Assembly: GCA_009889515.1 (NCBI GenBank)
Contig: WUQR01000139.1
Coordinates: forward strand, 248,001-312,000
Origin: Nitrososphaerota archaeon
GTDB lineage: Archaea; Thermoproteota; Nitrososphaeria_A; Caldarchaeales; Calditenuaceae
DNA: 64,000 nt
Reading direction: 5' to 3'
The stretch's first letter is position 1. Every line of letters starts with the position of its first letter. The notes under the pieces are model-generated. The model was not told the DNA's origin and ran no database searches. It saw nothing but the letters and a program-made list of their open reading frames with translations. Shown here piece after piece: positions 8,316-17,240 of the stretch. The position numbers and the translations under genes are program-made.

Positions 8316-8577
8316 TGGCGGACACACCCTTCCTTCCTCCCATTTTTCCACCATAGACTTTTTATCAATCTATTAAGTAGAGTTAAGGATAGCAAGCCTC
8401 AGCCATGGGAGGATGCTGGCCTGAACCCTCCCCCATAATTTAGACTGCGAGTATAATGAACATAGCATAAAATAACGATCAGCAACACTGTCCTCTACCC
8501 GTTCACAAACGCCCAATCTACAACAAAGAAACGTTTTCCGAAAAGCTTTAAATTAACAGCAGGCTTAGAGGTTGGTC
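8316..8577. other. Intergenic region, promoter of the DUF2182 gene
   Basis: I find no convincing gene in these ~260 bases. A TATA box (tttaaatta, about 8547-8555) lies about 26 bases before the ATG at 8578. A short inverted repeat (gggagg...ccctccc) near 8408-8440 could be a hairpin but has no recognisable RNA family. Confidence 0.5.
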
Positions 8578-9387
8578 ATGAGTTATTTTTTGGCAGGTTC
8601 TACGGCTTCTGTCTTCTGGGGTCATGGTGGGCGTTTTGTGATAATTCTCTTAGGGGTTATGGCGGCTATTGCTGGGGTTGCGTGGGCGGCTCTTCTGTTT
8701 TCTGACCTGCACATGAAGTCTCCTATGATGGCGACAATGAGTGGCCCTGAGAGTTTGGGCTTCTTCTTGCTGAGTTGGGTGGTCATGATGGTTGCCATGA
8801 TGCTTCCAGCTGCTACGCCTATGGCACAGGCCTACGTGAACCTGAGTGTCGAGAAAGCTAGGGGGAGTAAATGGATCTCAGCACAGGCCGCCACGTTCCT
8901 CAGCTCGTATCTAGTGGTCTGGACTCTATTCGGTCTAGGCGTGGGAGGACTCTATCTACTTCTGTCAGGGGGCGTGGTTGGGGGCGTCAGCATCGGAACT
9001 TTGCAGCCGATAGTGGCGGGTGGCGCCTTGATTGTGGCGGGTGTCTATCAGTGCACTCCTCTTAAGAATGTCTGCCTAACAGCCTGCCATTCACCATTTT
9101 CCTTTCTATTCCTCAGGTGGCGGGCTGGGGTGTCCGGAGCAGCATACCTCGGATTCTACCACGCGGCCTACTGCATAGGCTGCTGTTGGGCCCTATTCTT
9201 GGTTTTATTCGCCGTCGGCGTAGCATCACTTCCTTGGATGGCCCTGCTCACCCTCATCATCTTCGCTGAGAGGACACTGCCTCACGGGTTAAGGGCCTCG
9301 TATGTAATTGGTGCTTTATTCATCGCCTTAGGCGCTTCATTCATATTTCTCCCCGAGTGGGGGATGCGCGCCCTAGGCCTTGGTTAA
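8578..9387 (+). CDS. DUF2182 integral membrane protein (predicted metal-binding)
   Basis: A polytopic protein (269 aa, about 6-7 helices) with the family signature SWVVMMVAMMLPAATPM, rich in Met, plus Cys-bearing segments CTPLKNVCLTAC and CIGCCWALF. DUF2182 is described as a predicted metal-binding membrane protein; its substrate is not known. The next gene, convergent, is DUF1326, a soluble Cys-rich partner commonly found next to DUF2182, so the pair probably works together. The ATG at 8578 follows a TATA box by about 26 bases; the TTG six bases upstream is less likely. Confidence 0.85.
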   Translation: MSYFLAGSTASVFWGHGGRFVIILLGVMAAIAGVAWAALLFSDLHMKSPMMATMSGPESLGFFLLSWVVMMVAMMLPAATPMAQAYVNLSVEKARGSKWISAQAATFLSSYLVVWTLFGLGVGGLYLLLSGGVVGGVSIGTLQPIVAGGALIVAGVYQCTPLKNVCLTACHSPFSFLFLRWRAGVSGAAYLGFYHAAYCIGCCWALFLVLFAVGVASLPWMALLTLIIFAERTLPHGLRASYVIGALFIALGASFIFLPEWGMRALGLG

Positions 9388-9463
9388 GGCCGGAACATTA
9401 ACGCGCTTAAAAGATGCTGCACTACCGTTTAAGAAGAGTAAAAAACGAGAGAGTAGTACCGTC

Positions 9464-10084
9464 TTACGGTCCTTGGTGCCGCACTTCTGCAACTGCGAGG
9501 TATTGTCCTGGGTGAGAGAAGTTGAGCTTTGGGTGTGAGGACTCTTTAACTGTGTGTATCTTATTAGAGAATAGAGAGCCCTTATTGAAGATTAAGTATG
9601 TGTGAATCACTACATCTGCATAAGCCTCATCTTTAGTTACTGGGTTGCGCATCGGCTCTGCTTGTACATCCACGTGGTTGTCTACCCTTAACACGGTGTC
9701 CTTTCCCCTAACCTCCATCTGGATCGGGGCGCGCTTAGGCGGTAGTAGAGTGGAAAAGGTCTTTGCCAGAATCGACCACGGTTTTCCACCTGCATTGCCG
9801 GACAAAATCTCTAGAATTGCTTTCTCTTGATCCTTTGACGCCTTATCATCGATATAGATCTGTGCCACACCGTTGCCTTGATGGATTGCACCTGGCCACC
9901 AGACAGCAATTACGACGTTGACGCCGTTTAGGCTCGTCTTACCATAATTACCCTCCTTGATTTTTAAAGCCACGACCCCCTCACAATGACCCTTCGTCGG
10001 CATGGAGTTGAAGTTGCATGGACAACCCCAGTCGCAGTTGCAGGATGTTACCCAATCTCCTGTGTAACTCCATTTTTCAGGCAT
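9464..10084 (-). CDS. DUF1326 domain protein (Cys-rich, partner of DUF2182)
   Basis: A soluble protein of 206 aa. Near the N-terminus is a dense Cys cluster, CNCDWGCPCNF, followed by a third region with CEGVVALKI; such clusters suggest metal binding. The remainder is beta-rich. DUF1326 proteins are usually encoded beside DUF2182 membrane proteins, as here, though in this window the two genes are convergent rather than in one operon. I start it at the ATG at 10084, which a TATA-like ttatact (about 10112-10118) precedes; the longer frame to 10174 would lie over this promoter. Confidence 0.82.
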   Translation of the reverse strand: MPEKWSYTGDWVTSCNCDWGCPCNFNSMPTKGHCEGVVALKIKEGNYGKTSLNGVNVVIAVWWPGAIHQGNGVAQIYIDDKASKDQEKAILEILSGNAGGKPWSILAKTFSTLLPPKRAPIQMEVRGKDTVLRVDNHVDVQAEPMRNPVTKDEAYADVVIHTYLIFNKGSLFSNKIHTVKESSHPKLNFSHPGQYLAVAEVRHQGP

Positions 10085-10427
10085 TTTATTTCTTCTGTGG
10101 TTTCGCTGAGAAGTATAAATGTCTGCCACATCAACACAAAAACGCCTTTCACGCCATTTATGGGTAGGCCACATGTCTAATTAGGGTGGATATGGGCTGG
10201 GAAAGCTCTAGTAAAAGGGACGCTCTTACAGAATTCCTCTATCGCGTTGATAAGCTATCGGTGATTAGCCGCGAGCCATTCCGCCTATCTGGGCACCAGT
10301 AGGCCAGCCGTATAAAATATTCGCGGATTGATGGTCGATAATACAGGAGTGCTAAAAATTATACGTCCACCGGCCGGCCAACCCATATATTTCAAAGTTG
10401 GGCATCAACGTATGATACGAGGGTGGG
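10085..10427. other. Intergenic region with two promoters
   Basis: The left part holds the promoter of the DUF1326 gene. The right part has a TATA-like catatattt (10383-10391) before the methyltransferase gene. A 36-codon plus-strand frame (10192-10302) is present but has no recognisable domain, so I do not call it a gene. Confidence 0.4.
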
Positions 10428-11291
10428 ATGACCTGGCATAAGATAGTAATCGGCGACAGTAGGAGTATGCGGGAGGTGGGAGACGAGAGTGTCCACCTGG
10501 TCGTGACTTCGCCTCCATATCCCATGATCGAGATGTGGGATTCATTCTTCAGCAGAGTTGGGTGTAGGAGCTATGATGAGATGCATGAGTATCTTGCAGA
10601 AGTGTGGAGGGAGTGCTATCGCGTACTAGTAAACGGTGGGATAGCGTGCATAAACATCGGCGACGCCGCTAGGACCGTTGACGGCGAGTTTAAGATATAC
10701 CCAAACCACGCGAGGGTGATTGAGCACTGCGAGAGGATAGGCTTCAAGACGCTCCCCTACATCCTATGGAAAAAGCCGACCACGAAGCCCAAGTACAAGG
10801 GGAAGGGGGTCTTCCTCGGCTCAGGCTTTCTCCCACCCAACGCATACGTCACGCTCGACTGCGAGTTCATACTCGTATTCAGGAAGGACGGGCTGAGGAG
10901 GTTCAAGCCTCGGGACAGCCTGAGATACGCGAGCAGTTTCACGAAGCAGGAGAGGGACAGCTGGTTCACCCAGATCTGGAGGGATGCGGGGGCGAGGCAG
11001 AGTCTCAGGGGTGTTGAGAGAAGGGCCGCCGCCTTCCCAGAGTCAATCCCCTACAAGCTCATAAGAATGTTCTCGATCATAGGCGACACCGTCCTAGACC
11101 CGTTCCTCGGCACAGGCACCACGACAAAAGTAGCAATGAGCCTCGGGAGGAATAGCATAGGCTACGAGATAGACCGCAGCCTCCTAAAAACCATAAAGAA
11201 GAAACTCGGGTTAAGAAGATTTGGCCCGCCCGGACCAAATGTAGAGATAATAGACCGAGGAGAGGAAGCAGCCTTCCAACGCCAGCCCTGA
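10428..11291 (+). CDS. DNA methyltransferase, beta class (probable N4-cytosine)
   Basis: The enzyme transfers a methyl group from S-adenosylmethionine to an exocyclic amino group in DNA. The catalytic motif IV TSPPYP (27-32) is near the N-terminus and the SAM-binding motif I DPFLGTGTT (224-232) near the C-terminus; this order defines the beta class. TSPPY favours N4-cytosine over N6-adenine but does not prove it. No restriction endonuclease is visible on either side, so it is solitary. Length 287 aa, normal. A weak purine stretch (gagggtggg) precedes the ATG. Confidence 0.88.
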   Translation: MTWHKIVIGDSRSMREVGDESVHLVVTSPPYPMIEMWDSFFSRVGCRSYDEMHEYLAEVWRECYRVLVNGGIACINIGDAARTVDGEFKIYPNHARVIEHCERIGFKTLPYILWKKPTTKPKYKGKGVFLGSGFLPPNAYVTLDCEFILVFRKDGLRRFKPRDSLRYASSFTKQERDSWFTQIWRDAGARQSLRGVERRAAAFPESIPYKLIRMFSIIGDTVLDPFLGTGTTTKVAMSLGRNSIGYEIDRSLLKTIKKKLGLRRFGPPGPNVEIIDRGEEAAFQRQP

Positions 11292-11381
11292 GCTTGATGT
11301 CTTAATCACAGCACTACTCTCTCGCCTGTTGAGTATTGTATATGGTCAAAGCTTAATAATGCCGAGGTGTTTACTAGCCGT

Positions 11382-12254
11382 ATGAGTAGGGCCTCGCTAT
11401 CCCTTTTAGGGGTGCTTCTCGTCCTCAGCCTAGCCCTAGGCTTTGTCTCCGCATCATCGGTAGGTGAGGGTTCCTACATCACCTACAGCTACTCACTCGA
11501 CTATGGTGACGGGTCTGCGATTGGTGCTATACGCGAGGAGGTCGTCAGAGATTATGGAAACGGCACAATCAGGCTGAGGCTGGAGGCGACCTTCAACGAT
11601 GGCGTTGCAACTATTGAGAAGAATGTCCCTGCGAGACTATTCATAATTCCCCGCCTTCCCAACCTCTTCGAGGGCCAGTTCACATACAGCAACTCCAACT
11701 ACTCCATCACCGTGAGCTCAACGCGGATAGGGTCGATGGAGGTCTCGGTCGGTGGCCGGAGCTACTTGGCAAACATCTACAGCATAGCCGGCGCCGCAAC
11801 CATTACACATAGAGACCGAGCCACAGGCGGTGTTCAGAGTACACAGGTGCAGTTGTCAGGCGTTCTAACCCTGATTAACGGCTCAAACATACTCTACAGT
11901 GCGGAAGGACAGGTCAAGGACTCAAGCGGCAGCTCTATCAGGTTCACAATCAACCTAGTGGACACGAACCTCAACCTCCAAGCGAGTCCCACAAACCTTT
12001 CACCTGCATCGTTGACAGAACTCGAGCCTGCAATAATGTCGCTACCCAGCAATGGTCTCATGCCCCTCGCATCGCTGTCGGATAGAGATGTGAGGGTGCA
12101 GGCAGCCCAAGTAGCAGATGACTACTCGGGGAGGGCTCTTGTGATTGTTGCGATAGGGCTTGTAGCGTTGGCCGTCGTTGCGGCTGTGCCATTGAGGCTT
12201 TGGAGGAGAATTGAGCGGGCGGAGAACCTAGAGAGGAAGCCACACTACGTTTAG
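11382..12254 (+). CDS. Exported membrane-anchored protein linked to an ABC exporter
   Basis: I recognise no family. The protein has an N-terminal signal sequence (about residues 5-25 of the ATG-start form), a beta-rich extracytoplasmic region with several N-x-S/T sites, and one C-terminal membrane helix followed by a basic tail (RLWRRIERAENLERK). It therefore sits outside the membrane with a short cytoplasmic end. It lies directly before an ATPase and a permease gene on the same strand (20-base gap), so it may be a substrate-binding or accessory subunit of that transporter. Start at ATG 11382, about 27 bases after a TATA-like ttaataat. Confidence 0.6.
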   Translation: MSRASLSLLGVLLVLSLALGFVSASSVGEGSYITYSYSLDYGDGSAIGAIREEVVRDYGNGTIRLRLEATFNDGVATIEKNVPARLFIIPRLPNLFEGQFTYSNSNYSITVSSTRIGSMEVSVGGRSYLANIYSIAGAATITHRDRATGGVQSTQVQLSGVLTLINGSNILYSAEGQVKDSSGSSIRFTINLVDTNLNLQASPTNLSPASLTELEPAIMSLPSNGLMPLASLSDRDVRVQAAQVADDYSGRALVIVAIGLVALAVVAAVPLRLWRRIERAENLERKPHYV

Positions 12255-12273
12255 GGCCGGAGCTGGTATTGAT

Positions 12274-13215
12274 TTGTCCGACATACTTATCGAGGTTGAG
12301 AAACTATACAAAAGGTATAGGGACGGAGTAGTTGTGGGGCCGATTACTCTCAGAACACCCCGCGGAGTAATCTACGGCTTGGTGGGGCCGAACGGCTCGG
12401 GCAAAACAACTACTATCAGATGCATGCTGGGGCTCCAAAGACCTTCCAGCGGCACAATAAGGATCGCAGACCTAGACCCTACCTCGCAGGCCAAAGAGCT
12501 GATGCGCATCACAGGCTACTCGCAGGAGCTCCCCTCGTTCCCACCATTCCTAACCGCCAGAGACATACTCAAGATAACCGGGAAGCTAAAGGGTTTCTCG
12601 GGTGAAGAGCTCCGCCGCGAGGTCTCCAGGGTCCTCGACCTCTCCGGCCTAGTCTCTCACGCCGATAGAAGCGTGGGCGGCTACAGTAAGGGGATGCTGC
12701 AGAGACTCGCAGTAGCCCAGGCGGTCATGGGAGACCCAGAGATACTCATACTCGACGAGCCGATGCTCGGAGTCGACCCTGCCGCCCGCGTCCAGATCCG
12801 CGAGATACTCTTGGAGCTTAAGAGGAGCGGCAAGACGATACTCTTCTCCTCCCACGAGCTCTACGAGCTTGAGAGGGTCGCCGACGTTGTCGGCATGATA
12901 TATCAGGGCAGGGTCATGGTTGAGGGCTGGGTGAGGGAGCTACTCTCTAATAATACTCAGGGAATGGTTGTCGAGGCTGAGGTCCTAAGGCCAAGCCTAG
13001 TCCCGTCCTCCACGATAAAGTCAATCGAAGGTGTTCAGAGCCTTGAGCTCGACGGCTCCAGAATCCGCGTCCAGTTCGCAGAGGGGGTTGACGGGCGGGA
13101 GAGGCTCGCGGAGGAGCTGGTGAAATTGGGGGCGGGGCTGGTCGGCCTACGCATCGTCAACAGGACGCTGGAGGACCTCTTCATGGAGATGGTGAGGAGG
13201 GGTGCTAATCTCTAG
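12274..13215 (+). CDS. ABC transporter ATP-binding protein
   Basis: The ATPase subunit of an ABC-2 type transporter. Walker A is GPNGSGKTT (about residues 38-46), the signature is YSKGM in GGYSKGMLQRLAV, and Walker B is ILILDEPMLGVDP. The C-terminal ~90 residues form the extra domain common in CcmA/NatA-like exporters. The gene starts with TTG and overlaps the permease gene by 14 bases, so they are translated together. Confidence 0.9.
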   Translation: MSDILIEVEKLYKRYRDGVVVGPITLRTPRGVIYGLVGPNGSGKTTTIRCMLGLQRPSSGTIRIADLDPTSQAKELMRITGYSQELPSFPPFLTARDILKITGKLKGFSGEELRREVSRVLDLSGLVSHADRSVGGYSKGMLQRLAVAQAVMGDPEILILDEPMLGVDPAARVQIREILLELKRSGKTILFSSHELYELERVADVVGMIYQGRVMVEGWVRELLSNNTQGMVVEAEVLRPSLVPSSTIKSIEGVQSLELDGSRIRVQFAEGVDGRERLAEELVKLGAGLVGLRIVNRTLEDLFMEMVRRGANL

Positions 13216-14044
13216 GGCGATATCAACCCTTACACTATACGAGCTTAGAAGGGCCATTGCCCGGAAGCGGATAATCCTACTCATCGCCCTCATCTTCCTG
13301 GCAGAGGCCGCAATCTACCTCATACTCACACTACTCCCCGCGGCGTTTATCCAGCCCTTCAAGACCTACGCCTGGATAATCGGCCTAACAGTCCCATCGA
13401 CAATCCTGCTACACATCCTAGCATTAACCATCGGCGCAGCAGCCTTCTCGGAGGAGTATGAGATGGGGACTGCAGACTTCTGGCTCACCCGCCCCATGAC
13501 CCGAATAGAATATTTCACCGGGAAAGTCGTCGGTAGCCTAGCCTTCACATCAGCCATAGTAGCGACATACACAGCCCTCAGCCTCCTATTATCCTGGTGG
13601 ATCTTCGGCCCCCAGTCGAGGCTCGACCTACTCCCCACAGCAGCCCTAGCCTCTGTCCTCTCAGCCCTAACCTTCCTCTCGATAGGGCTGGCTGCAGGTG
13701 AGCTTTTGAGACGGGGTATGCTGGCCACGATCCTTGCAGCCACAGCCCTCTTCACCTCGCTGATCGCCGAGACCTACCTAGCCTTCGTCGGGGCAGTCAC
13801 GGACAACCAGTCCCTCAGGGCCATCGCCGAGTACCTGCCATCATGGGCCGCCTCCAGGCTGACCGCCACAGTAATCTCGGCGGGCCTTGGGATACGGGGC
13901 TTAGAAGTCCCCCTCCTCGCCGCCGCACAGCCAGCAGAGACCCTACCACTCATCATCATAAACATCACACTATACTCCACAGCATTCCTAGCCGTCTCGC
14001 TCATAAGACTCGCCAAAACAGACATAACGAGAAAAATCCTATAG
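13202..14044 (+). CDS. ABC-2 type transporter permease
   Basis: A membrane protein (280 aa) with about six helices and the ABC-2 layout: a first helix (RIILLIALIFLAEAAIYLIL), a conserved stretch EEYEMGTADFWLTRPM typical of NosY/ABC-2 permeases, and a last helix before the C-terminus. It starts with GTG inside the ATPase gene. With the exported protein upstream it makes a three-gene unit. What it moves cannot be told from the sequence. Confidence 0.85.
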   Translation: MLISRAISTLTLYELRRAIARKRIILLIALIFLAEAAIYLILTLLPAAFIQPFKTYAWIIGLTVPSTILLHILALTIGAAAFSEEYEMGTADFWLTRPMTRIEYFTGKVVGSLAFTSAIVATYTALSLLLSWWIFGPQSRLDLLPTAALASVLSALTFLSIGLAAGELLRRGMLATILAATALFTSLIAETYLAFVGAVTDNQSLRAIAEYLPSWAASRLTATVISAGLGIRGLEVPLLAAAQPAETLPLIIINITLYSTAFLAVSLIRLAKTDITRKIL

Positions 14045-14140
14045 AGACCCCAGTCTTAATCTAGGACTTGGTTTATTGAAGAGGATAAACCCCAAAGCGT
14101 CTAGAACTAATATATCGCTGGTGACAACTGAATCGCGGCA

Positions 14141-15043
14141 TTGGCGAGCGTTTCATTCGTGGTTTTGACAAGGAACTCTAGTAGAACTATTAGGCATTGT
14201 CTTGAGGCGCTTACACATGTTTCAGAGCTCGTCGGCGAAGTTGTTGTGGTAGACGGCGGCTCGACAGATGATACCCTTAAGATTTTGAAAGAGTTTAGTG
14301 TAAGGCTTCCTACTAAGATTTTGAGTGATGAGGGTAGGGGTCTTGGATATGCGAGGGACATCGGTTGGCGAGAATCTACGAGCCCTTATGTAGTGATGCT
14401 TGATAGTGATGTGGTCTTAGAGCCTAAATTCGTGCATGAAGCGATAAAATTGTTAGAGTCGGACGAAGGTCTGGCTGCTGTGTCAGCGAAGCTCAGACCA
14501 GTAGTACAGGAGCGTGGCTGGTCTGCGCGCTTTCAGGCACACAATCTTGCTATTTATCTCCACTTATCGGAACCATGTTATCCACATACTGCTGTAGCAC
14601 TCCATACGGCATGCACCATGTTTAGACGGGCAGCCCTCGAACAAGTAGGTGGTTTTGATCACTATTTCAGACTTGCGAAGGAGGATAGTGATATTAGCTT
14701 CAGGCTGCGTAAAGCGGGGTATAGGCTCTCATATCTACCGATAGAGGTGACGCATATGGAGAGGTCGCGGTTCTGGAAAACCAATTTTAGATACGGGCGA
14801 AGTTATGTCCACATCTCTAAGAAGCACTGGGATATGTCGCCTCTCTGGACATTTAAGAACGTAGCACTTACTGTAGCTTTACTGTTCCCCCCACTCCAGT
14901 CTCTAATTTATCTCCATTATCTCCTTAAGTATAGTCGGCTTGATGGGCTCAGCTGGTTTGACAAGCTTGTTCTTCCTGGATTGGAGGTGCTGAGGCAGGC
15001 AGTTAGGACTTCAGGCATGCTCTACGAGTTGCTAAAAACCTAG
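14141..15043 (+). CDS. Glycosyltransferase family 2
   Basis: A GT-A fold enzyme that adds a sugar from a nucleotide donor to a growing surface glycan. The N-terminus shows FVVLTRNSSRTI and VVDGGSTDD; the metal site is LDSDVVLEP; the acceptor side is EDSDISFRLRKAGY. Two hydrophobic stretches near residues 240-262 suggest membrane attachment. A TATA box (about 14107-14114) lies about 30 bases before the TTG start. This is the first gene of the glycan cluster, and its 3' end overlaps the convergent next gene by 4 bases. Confidence 0.88.
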   Translation: MASVSFVVLTRNSSRTIRHCLEALTHVSELVGEVVVVDGGSTDDTLKILKEFSVRLPTKILSDEGRGLGYARDIGWRESTSPYVVMLDSDVVLEPKFVHEAIKLLESDEGLAAVSAKLRPVVQERGWSARFQAHNLAIYLHLSEPCYPHTAVALHTACTMFRRAALEQVGGFDHYFRLAKEDSDISFRLRKAGYRLSYLPIEVTHMERSRFWKTNFRYGRSYVHISKKHWDMSPLWTFKNVALTVALLFPPLQSLIYLHYLLKYSRLDGLSWFDKLVLPGLEVLRQAVRTSGMLYELLKT

Positions 15044-16074
15044 TATTCCCTCCTTTTTAGATATTTTGTGAATGAGTTGTATTTTTGGATGGTGAGTATG
15101 TGCTTCAAGATCGCGTCTTCCGGCACCCGACGAATCGCCTGCATCATGGATCTCTTTAAAACTATCCTGTCTAGGTTTCTTATGTTCCAGATTAGGGATT
15201 TGAGGACTGCGACGGCCATCCGCGGGTCTCGAATAATTGTAAGGCGGGTTATAATGAATGCGGTGTAGAATAGTGTTAAGGCTGCACTGTATCTTATGGC
15301 GTTGAGTAGGCTGTAGTTTTTTAATATAGTGTAGAGTTGATTCCTCCGTCTTAGATATACTGTGTTCGGTGTCGCTCCGCCTGTTGTACCACCTCCGAGA
15401 TGGTATATTCTCGCAGTGGGGACTGACGCAATTTTGTAGCCCAGTAGTCTCAGTCTCCAGCAGAGGTCTGTCTCCTCATAATAGATGAAGAAGTCCTCGT
15501 CAAACCCCCCAAGCATTCTGAACAGATCTGCACGAATTGCTATTGCCGCTCCACGAGCATAGAAGACTTCAAATGGCCGCTCAGGCCATCCTCTATCTGG
15601 CATTCCGTGGCCGAGGTCGTATGCTCTTCCAAGCCTATCAATGAGGCCGCCGAGGGAGTCGATTAGCTCCCTATTCCTTAATTGGAGGATCTTTGGCTGG
15701 GCGGCGGCTATGTTTTCGTCCGATACCATAACCTCTATTATCTTTTCCAGCCAGTCCTCCTCAACTTCCACGTCGTTATTTAGGAAAACGACGTATTTTG
15801 CGTCTTTTCCATACAACTCGAATCCTCGGTTGTTTCCGCCCGCATAGCCCAGATTCTTCTCAAGCCTGACCAGCTTTACATGTGGTTTATGTCTAGCCCA
15901 ATTCTCTATGACGGCGTAGCTGCCGTCGGTTGAGGCGTTGTCCACGATTACAATCTCTAGGTTGCGGTAGCGTGTCTTGGCTATGCTTTCAAAATATTCT
16001 AGCATTTTTTGGCCTAGCCTGGCTAGTGAGTTGTGGTTAAGTATTATCAGAATGGCTTTGGGTGAGCGGCGCAT
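15040..16074 (-). CDS. Glycosyltransferase family 2 (rhamnosyltransferase-like)
   Basis: The protein (344 aa) belongs to the large GT2 group often labelled rhamnosyltransferase. Motifs are VIVDNASTDGSY, the metal-site LNNDVEVEEDW, a Gly-rich DSLGGLIDRLG segment, and the acceptor motif YEETDLCWRLRLLGYK. A membrane helix occurs near residues 265-280. On the minus strand a TATA box at about 16095-16103 precedes the ATG by about 25 bases. The donor sugar cannot be deduced. Confidence 0.88.
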   Translation of the reverse strand: MRRSPKAILIILNHNSLARLGQKMLEYFESIAKTRYRNLEIVIVDNASTDGSYAVIENWARHKPHVKLVRLEKNLGYAGGNNRGFELYGKDAKYVVFLNNDVEVEEDWLEKIIEVMVSDENIAAAQPKILQLRNRELIDSLGGLIDRLGRAYDLGHGMPDRGWPERPFEVFYARGAAIAIRADLFRMLGGFDEDFFIYYEETDLCWRLRLLGYKIASVPTARIYHLGGGTTGGATPNTVYLRRRNQLYTILKNYSLLNAIRYSAALTLFYTAFIITRLTIIRDPRMAVAVLKSLIWNIRNLDRIVLKRSMMQAIRRVPEDAILKHILTIQKYNSFTKYLKRREY

Positions 16075-16179
16075 CCTGTCTAGGTTTCATAGGCTGAATT
16101 AATAAGTCTGAGGAGCATTTGTCTGAACTTTTCGGTAAGGGCTGTGGGCTTGGTGGGGGGTTGGTGGTGTTATTGCTTG

Positions 16180-17196
16180 TCATGTTGCGCGGGGCGTGTT
16201 GGTTTGGGCTCTCGGTTTTACGGTTAAGCCTCTAATGATGGAGACGGCCAATCCAGCCATTAGTCCTACAGCCCTGACGATTCTATAGGCTGGGGCGTAG
16301 AGGAATCGTAGAATAATCTTCTCTCTGAAGGATTCTGCGTTGACAATCTTCATTTTTGCTGTAAATAATGTGAAGATGAGTAGTTGAGCTATAGGTATAG
16401 CTTCTAGGAGCGGGGTTGAGGCATCTGTGGATCTGTAGATTAGCCATGAGGCTGTAAATGGTATGGCTGTGAGGTCTATAAATCTGATAATAGCGGTTCT
16501 CACCACATGAAAAAAGCCTTTTACACCATTTTCCCGCAGCGTCGTAGCAATGTATGTCCTTCCTATCCAGTAGTTCCTTCTCAGGATTTCCCGTGCCGTG
16601 TCAGGGTTGTTATGGAGGCAATATGCTTCGTGTACGACCAGGGCCTCGACACCGGTTTTATAGAATAATGTCCTGTCATCGTGGTAGTGGAGTTTGGGGT
16701 CAAAACCACCATACTTTAAAAAGAAGTCCTTTCTAACTGCTCTGGCAACACCCGCTCTCACTCTCCCAATTCTTAGGCTTTTCTTGACCTGCCCTTGTAC
16801 CTTCACCCATGGGTTGTCAAGGTTAGCTATAAGCTCTTCAGAGTGGGTTGCGGAGATAGCCATGTTCCTGATTATTGGCTCAGCTAGTTTCATTACGTAG
16901 TCTTCGGGAAAAACCATGTCTGCATCTAGGAAGAGCAGGACCTCACCATTAGCAATTTTGGCTCCGATGTTACGTGCTCCCCCCGGCCCATAGTTTTGAT
17001 CCAGCTTGATATAGCGTATCTTTCCGGAATGACTTTCACTGAAACTTTTGACTATTTCCCCAGTTCTATCTTTAGAATTGTTATCTAAAATAATTATCTC
17101 AATTGCTCTGTAATTTTGCTTCAGCAGCGATTCTATACAGCTTGTTATGTGTCTCTCCTCGTTATGTGCGGGAATTATTACTGAGACGAGGGTCAT
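16180..17196 (-). CDS. Glycosyltransferase family 2, membrane-associated
   Basis: A GT2 protein (338 aa) with VSVIIPAHNEERHI, ILDNNSKDRT, metal site LFLDADMVFPED, and a C-terminal half holding about three hydrophobic helices, so it probably works at the cytoplasmic membrane face. It is divergent from the GT4 gene that starts at 17241; the short gap (44 bases) must contain both promoters. Confidence 0.87.
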   Translation of the reverse strand: MTLVSVIIPAHNEERHITSCIESLLKQNYRAIEIIILDNNSKDRTGEIVKSFSESHSGKIRYIKLDQNYGPGGARNIGAKIANGEVLLFLDADMVFPEDYVMKLAEPIIRNMAISATHSEELIANLDNPWVKVQGQVKKSLRIGRVRAGVARAVRKDFFLKYGGFDPKLHYHDDRTLFYKTGVEALVVHEAYCLHNNPDTAREILRRNYWIGRTYIATTLRENGVKGFFHVVRTAIIRFIDLTAIPFTASWLIYRSTDASTPLLEAIPIAQLLIFTLFTAKMKIVNAESFREKIILRFLYAPAYRIVRAVGLMAGLAVSIIRGLTVKPRAQTNTPRAT

Positions 17197-17240
17197 TTAT
17201 TTGTTCAAGTTTTTTAAGTGGCGTGCATGATTTAAGTATT

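Noticed and set aside
8408-8440. A short inverted repeat gggagg/ccctccc that could be an RNA hairpin.
   Set aside because: No known RNA family, no promoter and few pairs.
10192-10302. A 36-codon frame (MGWESSSKRDAL...) between the DUF1326 and methyltransferase genes.
   Set aside because: No domain, no clear promoter, and too short to support a call.
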